A stretch of DNA of 64,000 nt, from contig NZ_SJEY01000004.1 of the NCBI RefSeq assembly GCF_004761875.1, positions 186,001 through 250,000 on the forward strand, in the 5' to 3' direction. The position numbers and the translations under genes are program-made. Positions 47,290-58,465 of the stretch are shown here, piece by piece (position 1 is the first letter of the stretch; the number at the start of each line of letters is the position of its first letter). This stretch comes from Roseovarius aestuariivivens. GTDB lineage: Bacteria > Pseudomonadota > Alphaproteobacteria > Rhodobacterales > Rhodobacteraceae. Under the pieces are notes generated by a model. The model saw only the letters and a list, made by a program, of their open reading frames with translations, made no database searches and was not told the DNA's origin.

Positions 47290-48546
47290 ATGGACCAGCC
47301 GGACCGTGAGGTCGAGCCGCAGTTTTCGCAGCCGTTCAGGCAGATCACCTTGATGGTGGTCGTGCTGGCCCTGGTGGGCGGGCTGGCCTTTCTCGCGCTG
47401 CCGCGGGTGCTGCCGGTGTTCCAGGCGAACCCGTATCTCAACGGCTTCATCGTCTTCGTCTTCGTCATCGGCGTGGTGGCGTGTTTCTGGCAGGTAACCC
47501 AGCTGATCGGGTCGGTGCGCTGGATCGAGGATTTCGCCGCCGACCGCCCGGACGACGCTACGTCGAAGGCGCCGCAATTGCTGGCGCCGCTTGCGACGCT
47601 TCTGCGGCAGCGCGGCGCAAAGCGGCTCAAGATCGCGTCAGGCTCGGCGCGGTCGATCCTCGACTCGGTCGCCCAGCGGATCGACGAAGAGCGCGAGATC
47701 ACGCGCTACATCGTCAACATGCTGATCTTTCTCGGGCTGCTGGGCACGTTCTATGGCCTGGCCACGACGGTGCCGGCGGTCGTCGATACGATCCGAAGCC
47801 TTGCCCCGCAGGACGGCGAGGGCGGGGTCGAGGTGTTCAACCGCCTGATGACCGGTCTCGAGGCGCAGCTGGGCGGGATGGGCGTGGCCTTTGCCTCGTC
47901 GCTTCTGGGGCTTGCCGGATCGCTGGTGGTGGGGCTGCTGGAACTGTTCGCGAGCCATGGGCAGAACCGGTTTTACCGCGAGCTGGAAGAATGGATGTCG
48001 ACCATCACGCGCGTGGGCTTTGCCGGCGGGGATGGTGAGGGCGGACAGGACAGCGGCATGATGGCGGCGGTGGTCGATCACCTGGGCGAGCAGATGGAAA
48101 GCCTGCAGATGATGCTGACGCAATCGGATGTCAGCCGCGCCATGGTCGACGAAAAGCTGGGCGTGCTGGCGGATTCCGTCGAACGCCTGACCGCGCGGCT
48201 GGAACAGCAGGGCGGCAACGGCACCGACGCTGCGCTGCTGCGCGTCGCCGAGGGACAGGAGCGATTGCTGGACCGGCTTGAGGCGCGCGCCGAGCATTTC
48301 GGCGAAGGGCTTGATGCGGAAAGCCGCATGCGCCTGCGCTCGATCGATGTGCAGATGCTGCGCATTCTCGAAGAGATCAGCGCCGGGCGGCAGGAGACCA
48401 TGACCGAGCTACGCACCGATCTGGGCGCGCTGTCGCGGGCCGTGTCGCAGATGGCAAGCGCGCGCCCGGATCGTCCGGGCGGGGGCAGCCAGGCCCGGGG
48501 ACCGCGCGGCAGGTCCGACGAGGACAGCGCGGAGCAGGAGGGCTAA
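47290..48546 (+). CDS. MotA/TolQ/ExbB-family proton-channel protein
   Basis: A 418-residue inner-membrane protein. Four membrane segments lie at about 20-42, 51-73, 135-158 and 188-212; the third carries LIFLGLLGTFYGLATTVPAVV and the fourth MGVAFASSLLGLAGSLVVGL, the MotA/ExbB signature. About 200 cytoplasmic residues follow, partly coiled coil, with an Arg/Gly-rich end. With the next gene it makes a stator-like proton-driven complex. The ATG at 47290 (MDQPDREVE) is favoured over 47254. The next gene starts 3 bases after its stop. Confidence 0.85.
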   Translation: MDQPDREVEPQFSQPFRQITLMVVVLALVGGLAFLALPRVLPVFQANPYLNGFIVFVFVIGVVACFWQVTQLIGSVRWIEDFAADRPDDATSKAPQLLAPLATLLRQRGAKRLKIASGSARSILDSVAQRIDEEREITRYIVNMLIFLGLLGTFYGLATTVPAVVDTIRSLAPQDGEGGVEVFNRLMTGLEAQLGGMGVAFASSLLGLAGSLVVGLLELFASHGQNRFYRELEEWMSTITRVGFAGGDGEGGQDSGMMAAVVDHLGEQMESLQMMLTQSDVSRAMVDEKLGVLADSVERLTARLEQQGGNGTDAALLRVAEGQERLLDRLEARAEHFGEGLDAESRMRLRSIDVQMLRILEEISAGRQETMTELRTDLGALSRAVSQMASARPDRPGGGSQARGPRGRSDEDSAEQEG

Positions 48547-48549
48547 CCG

Positions 48550-50538
48550 ATGGCCCTGTCTCGACGCACCGGTGCCCGGTTCCAGGCGTCGATCTGGCCC
48601 GGCTTCGTGGACGCCATGACGGGTCTATTGCTGGTGCTGATGTTCGTGCTGACCATTTTCATGGTGGTGCAGTTCGTGCTGCGCGAGACGATCAGCGGAC
48701 AGGCCAGCAAGCTTGATGAGCTATCGGCGGAGGTCTCGGCGCTGGCGCGGGCGCTGGGCCTTGAACAGGACAAGACCGCCAGCTTGACCGAGCGGGTGGG
48801 GCAATTGACCAGCACGCTGGGCGACGCGCGCGAGCGGCAGGCCCAGCAGGAGGCGCTGATCGCGTCGCTGCGGAGCCGGAGCACCGAGGCCGAGGCGGCG
48901 CTGGAGGCGGCTCAGGGCCGGATCGCCAGTTTCGAGGCGCAGGTGGCGAGCCTGCTGGCGCAGCGCGATAAGGCGCTGGGGCAGGTGGCCGAGCTTGAGC
49001 AGACCAACGAGACCCTTTTGAGCGAGCAGGAGCAGCTCAACCTGGCACTGGCCGGCCTGCGCGAAGAGGTCGACGCACAAACCGAGGCCGCGCGGCTGGC
49101 CGCGGCGCGGCGCGAGGCGTTGCAGGCACTGATCGAGGATCTGCGCCGGCAGGCCGCCGATGACGATGCGGCGCAGGCCGCGCTGACGGTCCGGGTCGAT
49201 GATTTGCAGGGCGCGCTGAGCGAAGAGGAAGCCGCGCGGCTGGCCGAGGCGGCGGCCGCGGAGGCGTTGCGGGCGCGGCTGGAGGATGCCGATGCCGAAC
49301 TGAGTGCGATGACGCTTGCGCTTGAGGAAGAGCGGCAGCGCGCGGAGAACACGCTGGCGCTTTTGGCTGCGGCCGAGGCGGCGCAGGAGGATCTCGATAC
49401 GCGCCTGACCGCCGCGATCCTGGCGCTTGACGAGGCGCGCAGCGCCTCGGGTGAGGTGGCGGGCCTGCGGGACCGGGCGGCGCAGGCCGAGACCGAGGTG
49501 GCGCGGCTGGAGGCCGAGTTGAGCGCGGCGCGCGCCGGATTGAGCGAGGCCGAGGCCGAGGCGAGCGCGCAGGCGGGCACGGTGTCGGATCTGCAGGCGC
49601 GGCTGGCCGCGCGCGAGGCCGATTTGCAGGCCGCGCAGGCGCGCATCGCCGCGCTGGAGGCCGAACGCGATACTGTGGAGATGACCGCCGAAGAGGTGCG
49701 GGCCGAACTGCGCGCGGCGCTGGCCGCCCGGCTGGCCGCCGAACGCGACGCCGAAGCGCGTTTGAGCGCGGCCGAGGAGCGAGCCGCGCTTCTGGCGCAA
49801 GCGCGGCGGGAATTGTCCGAGCAGGAAGAGATCGCCACCGAGGCGCAGCGCCAGCAGGCGCTGCTGAGCCAACAGGTGAGCGCGCTGCGTGAACAGCTTG
49901 GGCAGTTGCAGGCGCTTCTCGATGATGCGCAGGTCCGCGAGGCCGCCGCCGAGGTGCAGCTGCAGTCGCTGGGCAACGAGCTGAACACCGCGCTGGCGCG
50001 CGTGGCCGCCGAGGAACGGCGCCGCCGTGAGCTGGAAGAGGCGGAGCGCCGCCGGCTGGAGGCGGAGCGCGAGGATCTGGAGCGCTACCGTTCGGAGTTT
50101 TTCGGGCGGCTGCGCGAGGTTCTGGGATCGCGCGAGGGGATCCGGATCGAGGGGGATCGGTTCGTCTTTTCCTCCGAGGTGCTCTTCGCGCCGGGCGAGG
50201 CGGAATTGAGCGACGCGGGCCGTGCCCAGGTGGCGCGGGTGGCGGGCATCCTGCGCGACGTGATCGACGAAATTCCGCAGGGCATCGACTGGGTGCTGCG
50301 GGTGGACGGGCATACCGACGACATCCCGCTGCGGCCCGGCGCGCAATACGCCGATAACTGGGAGCTGAGCCAGGCGCGCGCGCTTTCGGTCGTGCGCTAT
50401 CTGATCGACGCGCAGGGTCTTCCGCCCGCGCGGCTGGCGGCCAATGGCTTTGGCGAGTTCCAGCCGGTGAATGGCGCGGATACGGCCGCGGCGCGGGCGC
50501 AGAACCGGCGGATCGAGTTGAAGCTTACCGAACGGTGA
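48550..50538 (+). CDS. MotB-like protein with giant periplasmic coiled coil and OmpA domain
   Basis: A 662-residue protein. A single membrane helix (about 17-42) has Asp21 in WPGFVDAMTGLLLVLM, aligned with the proton-binding Asp of MotB. Residues about 50-510 are an almost unbroken Ala/Glu/Arg-rich coiled coil. Residues about 535-662 are an OmpA/MotB peptidoglycan-binding domain (VDGHTDDIPLR, NWELSQARALSVVRYL, NRRIEL). It should anchor a MotA-like channel to the wall. The coil is several times longer than that of flagellar MotB. It overlaps the M23 gene tail-to-tail by 14 bases. Confidence 0.87.
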   Translation: MALSRRTGARFQASIWPGFVDAMTGLLLVLMFVLTIFMVVQFVLRETISGQASKLDELSAEVSALARALGLEQDKTASLTERVGQLTSTLGDARERQAQQEALIASLRSRSTEAEAALEAAQGRIASFEAQVASLLAQRDKALGQVAELEQTNETLLSEQEQLNLALAGLREEVDAQTEAARLAAARREALQALIEDLRRQAADDDAAQAALTVRVDDLQGALSEEEAARLAEAAAAEALRARLEDADAELSAMTLALEEERQRAENTLALLAAAEAAQEDLDTRLTAAILALDEARSASGEVAGLRDRAAQAETEVARLEAELSAARAGLSEAEAEASAQAGTVSDLQARLAAREADLQAAQARIAALEAERDTVEMTAEEVRAELRAALAARLAAERDAEARLSAAEERAALLAQARRELSEQEEIATEAQRQQALLSQQVSALREQLGQLQALLDDAQVREAAAEVQLQSLGNELNTALARVAAEERRRRELEEAERRRLEAEREDLERYRSEFFGRLREVLGSREGIRIEGDRFVFSSEVLFAPGEAELSDAGRAQVARVAGILRDVIDEIPQGIDWVLRVDGHTDDIPLRPGAQYADNWELSQARALSVVRYLIDAQGLPPARLAANGFGEFQPVNGADTAAARAQNRRIELKLTER

Positions 50539-51493
50539 TGTTGGCGTGGCGACTGGCGATGATCCGGCCGTCGCGGTCAAGCCGAACATAGCCGCGATAG
50601 ATGCCGGGCGACCAGCCGCCGGCGGGCGCGCGGCGGCCATAGGCGCGGAAGAGCTGCGCCTGCGGGGCGTCGAGCAACAGTTCGGTTTCGAAAATACGCC
50701 CGCCGGGGCCATCGGCCCAGAGGGCGAGCGTGTCGCCGGGGCGGGCATAGAAGACATGCCCGTAAAGCACCAGCGCCGCATTCGGTGCGGCATCGGTCAC
50801 GCGCGCGTCGCCGGATTTGACGGCGTCGAATTCCGGGACCGTTGTGGAGAACCCGGCGGTGAAAAGACCCGCGCGATCATAGGCCGGCGCGTCGTGCCAG
50901 AGCCCGTCGCCCACGGCGCTGCCGCAGGCGCCATCGATGGCCTCGGGCAGGAAGGGATCGACAACCGCGCCGTTTTTCAGCACGGACAAGTGGATATGCG
51001 GGGCGTTGGTCAGCCCGCTGAGGCCGACCTGCCCCAAGGGCATGCCGGTCTCGACCTCTTGTCCCTCGCGCACCGAAAGTGAGCCGTTTTTCATGTGGCA
51101 GTAAAGCGTTTGCCAGCCGTCGCCGTGGTCGATCCGCACAGCGTTGCCGCATTCGCGCCCCGCGATCTCGGCGCGGGTGGCGGCGGTGACGGGCGTGTCG
51201 GGCATGCCGTCGCGCATGGCGGCCACGCGCCCCGGCGCGGCGGCCAGCACGTCGACGCCGGCCTCCATCGCCTCGAACGAAAGCAGGTGGATATCCGTTC
51301 CGCGATGTCCGTCGCGGGATTTCAGGCCGCAGGTATAGTCACGCTGATCCGGGCCCGGATCCAGGTCAACGTAATCCTCGATGTAGCAGGTGGTGCCCAG
51401 AGTGCAGTCGATGGGCAGCGACAGGGCCGGGGGATCGGCCAGCGCCGGCGCGGCGAGCGTGAGCCCGAGGATCGCGCCGGCGGTGAATTTCAT
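50525..51493 (-). CDS. M23-family peptidoglycan metallopeptidase
   Basis: A 322-residue periplasmic protein with signal peptide (cleavage near ALA-D). The LytM domain has HRGTDIHL, the zinc-site YCHMKNGSL and HIHLSV, so it appears catalytically complete. A C-terminal beta domain (after about residue 200) is extra. The start overlaps the clpA stop (TAATG), so it is likely read from the clpA transcript. Confidence 0.9.
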   Translation of the reverse strand: MKFTAGAILGLTLAAPALADPPALSLPIDCTLGTTCYIEDYVDLDPGPDQRDYTCGLKSRDGHRGTDIHLLSFEAMEAGVDVLAAAPGRVAAMRDGMPDTPVTAATRAEIAGRECGNAVRIDHGDGWQTLYCHMKNGSLSVREGQEVETGMPLGQVGLSGLTNAPHIHLSVLKNGAVVDPFLPEAIDGACGSAVGDGLWHDAPAYDRAGLFTAGFSTTVPEFDAVKSGDARVTDAAPNAALVLYGHVFYARPGDTLALWADGPGGRIFETELLLDAPQAQLFRAYGRRAPAGGWSPGIYRGYVRLDRDGRIIASRHANITVR

Positions 51494-53826
51494 TACTCTG
51501 CGGTGAGCAGAGGCGGCTTGCCGCCCGACAGGCGCGGGCGGTCGGGGCCGTCGATGCGCAGGTCGATCTTGCCGTCCTTGACGCCCACCTTGACCACTCC
51601 GCCCTTGGCGAGCTTGCCGAAGAGCAGTTCCTCGGCCAGGGGCTTCTTGATGTGCTCCTGGATCACGCGGCCCAGCGGGCGCGCGCCCATCTTGTCATCA
51701 TAGCCTTTTTCGGCCAGCCACTCGGCGGCGGGCTTGGTGAGTTCGATGGTCACGTTGCGATCCATCAATTGCGCCTCGAGCTGAAGCACGAACTTCTCGA
51801 CCACTTGCAGGATCACCTCTTTCGGCAGCGGCGCGAAGGAGATGACCGCATCCAGACGGTTGCGGAATTCCGGCGTGAACGTGCGTTCGATCGCGGCGGT
51901 ATCCTCGCCCTCGCGGCGGTCGCGGCCGAAACCGATGGCGGCCTTGGCCTGTTCGGCAGCGCCGGCGTTCGAGGTCATGATCAGGACCACGTTGCGGAAG
52001 TTCACCGTGCGGCCGTTGTGATCGGTCAGGTTGCCGTGATCCATCACCTGCAGGAGGATGTTGAACACATCCGGGTGCGCCTTTTCAATTTCGTCGAGCA
52101 AGAGCACACAATGCGGGTGCTGATCGACGCCATCGGTCAGCAGACCACCCTGATCGAAGCCGACATAGCCCGGAGGCGCGCCGATGAGACGGCTGACCGC
52201 ATGCTTTTCCATGTATTCCGACATGTCGAAGCGCAGCAGTTCCACGCCGAGTGTGTCGGCGAGCTGTTTGGCGACCTCGGTCTTGCCTACGCCGGTGGGG
52301 CCGGCGAAGAGGTAGTTGCCGATGGGCTTTTCCGGCTCGCGCAGGCCCGCGCGGGCCAGCTTGATCGCCGAGGACAGCGACTCGATCGCCTTGTCCTGGC
52401 CGAAGACCACGCGCTTGAGCGAGGCCTCAAGATCTTTGAGCACCTCGGCATCGTCCTTGGAGACGTTCTTGGGCGGAATGCGGGCGATCTTGGCCACCAC
52501 GGCCTCGATTTCCTTGGTCCCGATGGACTTGCGCCGCTTGGAGGCCGCGACCAGATGCTGGGCGGCACCCGCCTCGTCGATCACGTCGATGGCCTTGTCG
52601 GGCAGCTTGCGGTCGTTGATGTAGCGCGCAGCCAGATCCACTGCCGACTTGATGGCGTCATTGGTGTATTTGACCGAATGATGCTCCTCGAAATAGGGCT
52701 TGATGCCCTTGAGGATCTTGATCGCGTCCTCGACGGTCGGCTCGACCACGTCGATCTTCTGGAAGCGCCGCGACAGGGCGCGGTCCTTCTCGAAATGCTG
52801 GCGGAACTCCTTGAAGGTGGTGGAGCCCATGCAGCGCAGCTTGCCGCCCTGAAGCGCGGGCTTCAGGAGGTTGGAGGCGTCCATCGCGCCGCCCGAAGTG
52901 GCGCCGGCGCCGATGACGGTATGGATCTCGTCGATGAACAGCACCGCGTCGGGATGCGCCTCGAGCTCGGTCACAACGGCCTTGAGCCGTTCCTCGAAAT
53001 CGCCGCGATAGCGCGTGCCGGCCAGAAGCGCGCCCATGTCGAGCGAGAAGATCGTCGTCTTGGACAAGACCTCGGGCGTTTCGCCCTGCACGATCTTGTG
53101 CGCGAGGCCTTCGGCTATGGCGGTCTTGCCCACGCCGGGATCGCCCACGAGGAGCGGGTTGTTCTTGCGCCGGCGGCAGAGCACCTGGATGCAGCGCTCG
53201 ACCTCGCTGTCGCGGCCGATCAGCGGATCGACATCGCCCTTGCGCGATTTCTCGTTGAGGTCGACGCAGTATTTGGCGAGCGCGGATTCCCCGCTCTCGA
53301 CCTGATCGGACTCGGTTTCGGATTTTGCGTTTTCGTTCTCGGCACCGTCGACGCCCTGAACCGGGCGCGATTCACCATAGGCGGGGTCCTTCGCCACGCC
53401 ATGGGCGATGAAGTTGACCGCGTCGTAGCGCGTCATGTCCTGTTCCTGAAGGAAATAGGCGGCGTTCGACTCGCGCTCGGCGAAGATCGCCACGAGCACG
53501 TTGGCGCCGGTCACTTCGGTCCGGCCGGAGCTTTGGACGTGGATCGCCGCGCGCTGGATCACGCGTTGGAAGGCCGCGGTCGGCACGGCCTCGGACCCGT
53601 CGATATCCGTGACCAGGTTGGACAGATCGTCGTCGATGAATTCCACCAGCGTCGTGCGCAGATCCTCGGTGTCGACGCTGCAGGCCTTGAGGACGCGCGC
53701 GGCGTCGGGTTCGTCGATGAGGGCGAGCAGGAGATGTTCGAGCGTCGCGAATTCGTGCTGCCGGGCGTTGGCCAGCGCCAGCGCCGCGTGGATTGCCTGT
53801 TCCAGCGTGTTCGAGAATGACGGCAC
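51493..53826 (-). CDS. clpA: ATP-dependent Clp protease ATP-binding subunit ClpA
   Basis: A 777-residue AAA+ unfoldase. N-domain at 1-140, AAA-1 with GDPGVGKTAIAEGL, AAA-2 with FAGPTGVGKTEVAK, and the ClpP-binding IGFG loop (AKAAIGFGRDR). It lacks the long middle coiled coil of ClpB, fixing the call. GTG start at 53826 with AAGGAGCACC upstream. clpS, often adjacent, is not on either side here. Confidence 0.96.
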   Translation of the reverse strand: MPSFSNTLEQAIHAALALANARQHEFATLEHLLLALIDEPDAARVLKACSVDTEDLRTTLVEFIDDDLSNLVTDIDGSEAVPTAAFQRVIQRAAIHVQSSGRTEVTGANVLVAIFAERESNAAYFLQEQDMTRYDAVNFIAHGVAKDPAYGESRPVQGVDGAENENAKSETESDQVESGESALAKYCVDLNEKSRKGDVDPLIGRDSEVERCIQVLCRRRKNNPLLVGDPGVGKTAIAEGLAHKIVQGETPEVLSKTTIFSLDMGALLAGTRYRGDFEERLKAVVTELEAHPDAVLFIDEIHTVIGAGATSGGAMDASNLLKPALQGGKLRCMGSTTFKEFRQHFEKDRALSRRFQKIDVVEPTVEDAIKILKGIKPYFEEHHSVKYTNDAIKSAVDLAARYINDRKLPDKAIDVIDEAGAAQHLVAASKRRKSIGTKEIEAVVAKIARIPPKNVSKDDAEVLKDLEASLKRVVFGQDKAIESLSSAIKLARAGLREPEKPIGNYLFAGPTGVGKTEVAKQLADTLGVELLRFDMSEYMEKHAVSRLIGAPPGYVGFDQGGLLTDGVDQHPHCVLLLDEIEKAHPDVFNILLQVMDHGNLTDHNGRTVNFRNVVLIMTSNAGAAEQAKAAIGFGRDRREGEDTAAIERTFTPEFRNRLDAVISFAPLPKEVILQVVEKFVLQLEAQLMDRNVTIELTKPAAEWLAEKGYDDKMGARPLGRVIQEHIKKPLAEELLFGKLAKGGVVKVGVKDGKIDLRIDGPDRPRLSGGKPPLLTAE

Positions 53827-53977
53827 GGTGGTGCTCCTTTTTCTGGGCGTCGGCGAGTGTTTCTACCTTTGCCTTATACGGTTAAAGTTTGGTCGATCCC
53901 GCCGCGCCTTCAAGGTTTTTTTCACTGTATCCGATCACTTTTCCCGTCGATCCCCTGTATTTGCTCATTTTGTGTGA

Positions 53978-54745
53978 TCAGAAATTATCCTTGCGTGTCC
54001 GGATTTCAGCGAAGACTTCGGCGGGGTCGGCTCCCGTCATGCCCAGATGCGCCTGCACTGCGGGATCGGCGGCGCGCAGAAACGGGTTTGTCGCCAACTC
54101 TTCATACAGTTTCGAAGGCACGGTGGGCCCGCCCTTGTCGCGGGCGGCCTCGACTTCTTTTGCTCTTGAAATAAGCTTGGAATTGTCGGGGTCAATGGTG
54201 AGCGCGAAGCGGGCGTTGGCCTGGGTGTATTCGTGACCCGAGCAGATCGTCGTCTCGGGCGGTAGCGCGGCGAGCTTAGACAAGCTTTCCCACATCTGCG
54301 GCATGGTGCCTTCGAAGACCCGGCCACAGCCCAAAGCCATCAGGCTGTCGGCGGTGAAGGCCACCGCGCTTTGCGGGAAATGAAAGGCGATATGACCGAT
54401 CGTGTGACCCGAGACGTCGATCACTTTGCCTGTCTCGTTGCCGATGCTGACGGTGTCGCCGTCATTGAGCGCAAGATCGAGTTTGGGCAGGCGCGCGGCG
54501 TCGGCGGCGTGGCCGACCACCTTGGCCGGGTGGCGCGCCAGAAGTTCGTCGAGCCCCTGCACGTGGTCGGCATGGTGGTGGGTGATCAGAACGAGGCTCG
54601 CGGTCCAGCCCTTGTCGCCTAGCGCCTTGAGGATCGGCGCGGCCTCGGGCACGTCGATCACCGCCGTTTCGCCGGTCTCGGGATCGTGGGCGAGATAGGC
54701 GTAGTTGTCGGACAGGCAGGGTACGGTTTCAATCTGCAAGGTCAT
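53978..54745 (-). CDS. gloB: Hydroxyacylglutathione hydrolase (glyoxalase II)
   Basis: A 255-residue metallo-beta-lactamase fold. The binuclear metal motif is ITHHHADHVQG, followed by VSGHTIGHIAFHF, FTADSLM and CSGHEYTQANARFAL. It hydrolyses S-lactoylglutathione to lactate. The ATG at 54745 starts the conserved protein. Upstream of clpA by 151 bases, which hold no clear gene. Confidence 0.95.
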   Translation of the reverse strand: MTLQIETVPCLSDNYAYLAHDPETGETAVIDVPEAAPILKALGDKGWTASLVLITHHHADHVQGLDELLARHPAKVVGHAADAARLPKLDLALNDGDTVSIGNETGKVIDVSGHTIGHIAFHFPQSAVAFTADSLMALGCGRVFEGTMPQMWESLSKLAALPPETTICSGHEYTQANARFALTIDPDNSKLISRAKEVEAARDKGGPTVPSKLYEELATNPFLRAADPAVQAHLGMTGADPAEVFAEIRTRKDNF

Positions 54746-54793
54746 GGTCTTTTCCCAATTCGCCGTTAGAGTTGGGCCCGAGAGTGACCGAAC

Positions 54794-55552
54794 ATGGACC
54801 GGGCTGCAATGCATCTCGACGTACAGGATTTGCGTAATTTCTATTACCGCAGCGCGCTGGGCCGCGCGGCGCAAAAGGTGCTGCGCAGCGAGATCCGCGC
54901 CTTGTGGCCCGAGGCCAAGGGGCAGACCGTGGCGGGGTTCGGCTTTGCCGTGCCGTTCCTGCGGCCCTATCTGGAAACCAGTCGCCGGGTCGTGGGGCTG
55001 ATGCCCGCGCCGCAGGGCGTGATCCGCTGGCCGCAGGATGCGCCCAATGTGAGCGTGCTCTGCGAAGAAACGCTGTGGCCGCTGGAAACCGGACGCGTGG
55101 ACAAGCTCTTGCTGGTGCACGGGCTGGAAACCTGCGACCGGCCAGGTGATCTTCTGGAGGAATGCTGGCGCGTGCTTGGCCCGGGGGGCTCTGCGCTTTT
55201 CGTGGTGCCCAACCGCGCGGGTCTTTGGTCGCGCTCGGATCGCACGCCATTCGGGTTTGGCCGGCCCTATAGCCAGACGCAGCTTGAAACACAGCTGAAA
55301 TCCCACGGGTTTCTGCCAGAACGGCACGAGACCACGTTGTACCAGGTCCCGTCCGAGCGGCGACTTTGGCGCAAGACGGCGGGTGTGTGGGAGCGCATGG
55401 GCGGACGGCTGTCCTGGGTGATGGCGGGCGGTATCCTGATCGTAGAGGCCAGCAAACGCGTGCATGCCCCGACAAGCGGCACGGCGATCAAGGACACGGT
55501 GCGCAAGCCGCTGGAAGTCCTGCAGCCGAAGCCCTCGGCCAAGCCCGTCTAG
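54794..55552 (+). CDS. Class I SAM-dependent methyltransferase-like protein
   Basis: A 252-residue protein. The fold is suggested by the order of strands: [15 protein letters not shown] (motif I, with GFGF in place of GxGxG), then [19 protein letters not shown] and [18 protein letters not shown], which is a standard post-II/III pair of methyltransferase 11 enzymes. The weak motif I makes SAM binding uncertain. Divergent from gloB. Confidence 0.75.
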   Translation: MDRAAMHLDVQDLRNFYYRSALGRAAQKVLRSEIRALWPEAKGQTVAGFGFAVPFLRPYLETSRRVVGLMPAPQGVIRWPQDAPNVSVLCEETLWPLETGRVDKLLLVHGLETCDRPGDLLEECWRVLGPGGSALFVVPNRAGLWSRSDRTPFGFGRPYSQTQLETQLKSHGFLPERHETTLYQVPSERRLWRKTAGVWERMGGRLSWVMAGGILIVEASKRVHAPTSGTAIKDTVRKPLEVLQPKPSAKPV

Positions 55553-55908
55553 CCGCGCCGCAGACCCATTCCGAGACGATGAAGGATCCAGCCGAACGCG
55601 AGCCCCGCAGCCACGCCGACGCCGTCGGCCACAAAGTCAAGCCATTCCGCGCCGCGTCCGAAACTTGGCTGGATCACCTCGATCAGCCCGCCGTAGATCA
55701 AGGCGAGCGGCGCGAGGCGCAGGGCGAGCCGCGGGCGGACGCAAGCCAGCGGCAGCACTAGAAGGGCGAAGGCGCCGGCGTGCAGATGCTTGTCGGTCAG
55801 GATCCATTGCGGCCCTTCCGGCCCGGGGGGCCTTAGCGTGCCCCACGCGATGCCGAGAGCGATCAGGCAGGTGAGATATGCAGCGGCACGGACCATGCGC
55901 GAAGACAT
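55549..55908 (-). CDS. VanZ-like family membrane protein
   Basis: A 119-residue protein with four probable helices. [16 protein letters not shown] (the His-containing VanZ motif), [28 protein letters not shown] and a Pro-rich start agree with VanZ-like proteins. Not linked to vancomycin resistance genes here. Two starts, ATG 55908 or 55896, are possible. It overlaps the methyltransferase-like gene tail-to-tail by 4 bases. Confidence 0.8.
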   Translation of the reverse strand: MSSRMVRAAAYLTCLIALGIAWGTLRPPGPEGPQWILTDKHLHAGAFALLVLPLACVRPRLALRLAPLALIYGGLIEVIQPSFGRGAEWLDFVADGVGVAAGLAFGWILHRLGMGLRRG

Positions 55909-56211
55909 GCGCCAGCCATGGAAGAAATGCAAAAGGATTGGGCTGGGCCGCACTTTAGCGCCGGGAAACGTATCGCATTTGCCAGAATTTACGCCGCCGG
56001 CTCGGGGTGCGGAGGCTGGGGCTGGAGTGATAGCGGTAACGTGATTTGCGGCTTCTTGACGGTGGATTGTGCAGATGCGGCATGGGGGAATCGAAAAAAC
56101 CTGTCCGAAACAGTCATTTTTTAACACTCGATTCATGCGCATTGAGTCGCAGTTCAGGTAAGTCATTGAAATCGCGAAATATCCCTTGGCGCACGCCCGG
56201 CCCCAAGCGGC

Positions 56212-56239
56212 TTGCCCGACCGGGGCGGCTCTGCTACAC
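56212..56239 (+). promoter_or_regulatory. Candidate atp operon promoter
   Basis: TTGCCC (56212-56217), a 16-base spacer, and CTACAC (56234-56239) fit a sigma-70-type alphaproteobacterial promoter and would give a leader of about 105 bases before atpH. Match quality is moderate. Confidence 0.3.
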
Positions 56240-56252
56240 CCCTGCCGAATTC

Positions 56253-56272
56253 CGGTGATTTCGCGATCACCG
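56253..56272 (+). promoter_or_regulatory. Leader hairpin upstream of atpH
   Basis: CGGTGAT (56253-56259) pairs perfectly with ATCACCG (56266-56272) across TTCGCG. It lies just after the candidate -10 element and about 80 bases before the atpH start. Confidence 0.45.
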
Positions 56273-56350
56273 TCTCCAAACCTCTCGTTCCAGGCGGCCA
56301 TCGTGCCGTCTTTCTTGCACGCGAGGGGATAGATAACCGGAAGGGTGGAC

Positions 56351-56911
56351 GTGTCCGAACCAGCTTCGATCTCTACCGGCATCGCAGAGCGCTATGCCAC
56401 CGCGATTTTCGAGCTTAGCAAGGAAGCCAAGTCTCTGGCCAAGCTCGAAGAGAACCTGACCGATCTTTCCGCCGCCTACGAGGCCAGCGCCGACCTGCGC
56501 GACCTGATCGCCAGCCCGGTGGTCAGCCGCAGCGAGCAGCAGGCCGCGATCACGGCCGTGGCGGACAAGATGGGCCTTGTCCCCGAACTCAAGAAGGGTC
56601 TCGCGTTGATGGCGTCCAAGCGCCGTCTTTTCGTGCTGCCGCAGCTTGTGCGCCAGCTGCGCGAGATGATCGCGGATGACAAGGGCGAGGTGACCGCCGA
56701 TGTGACCAGCGCCGTCAAGCTGACCGCCGCCCAGTCCAAATCGCTTGCCGAAACGCTCAAGAAGACCGTGGGCAAGGACGTGAAAATCAATGCGACCGTC
56801 GATGAAAGCCTCATCGGCGGTCTTGTCGTCAAGGTTGGCTCGAAGATGATCGATACCTCGATCCGTTCGCGCCTCAATTCCCTACAGAATGCAATGAAAG
56901 AGGTCGGATAA
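56351..56911 (+). CDS. atpH: F1 ATP synthase delta subunit
   Basis: A 186-residue peripheral-stalk subunit (OSCP type). [20 protein letters not shown] is the usual N-terminus and [21 protein letters not shown] the conserved C-terminal block. Two GTG codons, 56345 and 56351, could start it; 56351 gives the usual Ser-Glu-Pro N-terminus. The next gene begins immediately after the stop. Confidence 0.95.
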   Translation: MSEPASISTGIAERYATAIFELSKEAKSLAKLEENLTDLSAAYEASADLRDLIASPVVSRSEQQAAITAVADKMGLVPELKKGLALMASKRRLFVLPQLVRQLREMIADDKGEVTADVTSAVKLTAAQSKSLAETLKKTVGKDVKINATVDESLIGGLVVKVGSKMIDTSIRSRLNSLQNAMKEVG

Positions 56912-58450
<1,539 letters not shown>

Positions 58451-58465
58451 GGGGGTGACGAGGCA

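Larger units (their letters stand above)
55909..56350. other. 442-base gene-free region upstream of the atp operon
   Basis: No gene is supported here. It separates the leftward VanZ-like gene from atpH and holds the candidate atp promoter (56212-56239) and a leader hairpin (56253-56272). A weak hairpin with flanking A- and T-runs lies near 56094-56122. Nothing else stands out. Confidence 0.6.

Noticed and set aside
47290..50538. Possible Zorya anti-phage system (ZorA/ZorB-like pair)
   Set aside because: MotA- and MotB-like genes are present, but the long coil is in the B protein rather than the A protein, and no ZorC, ZorD helicase or ZorE nuclease lies nearby; flanks are chaC-like and an M23 peptidase.
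51652..53820. A 722-codon open frame on the + strand opposite clpA
   Set aside because: It mirrors clpA's codon pattern in a high-GC genome, has no ribosome site or recognisable domain, and clpA itself is unmistakable.
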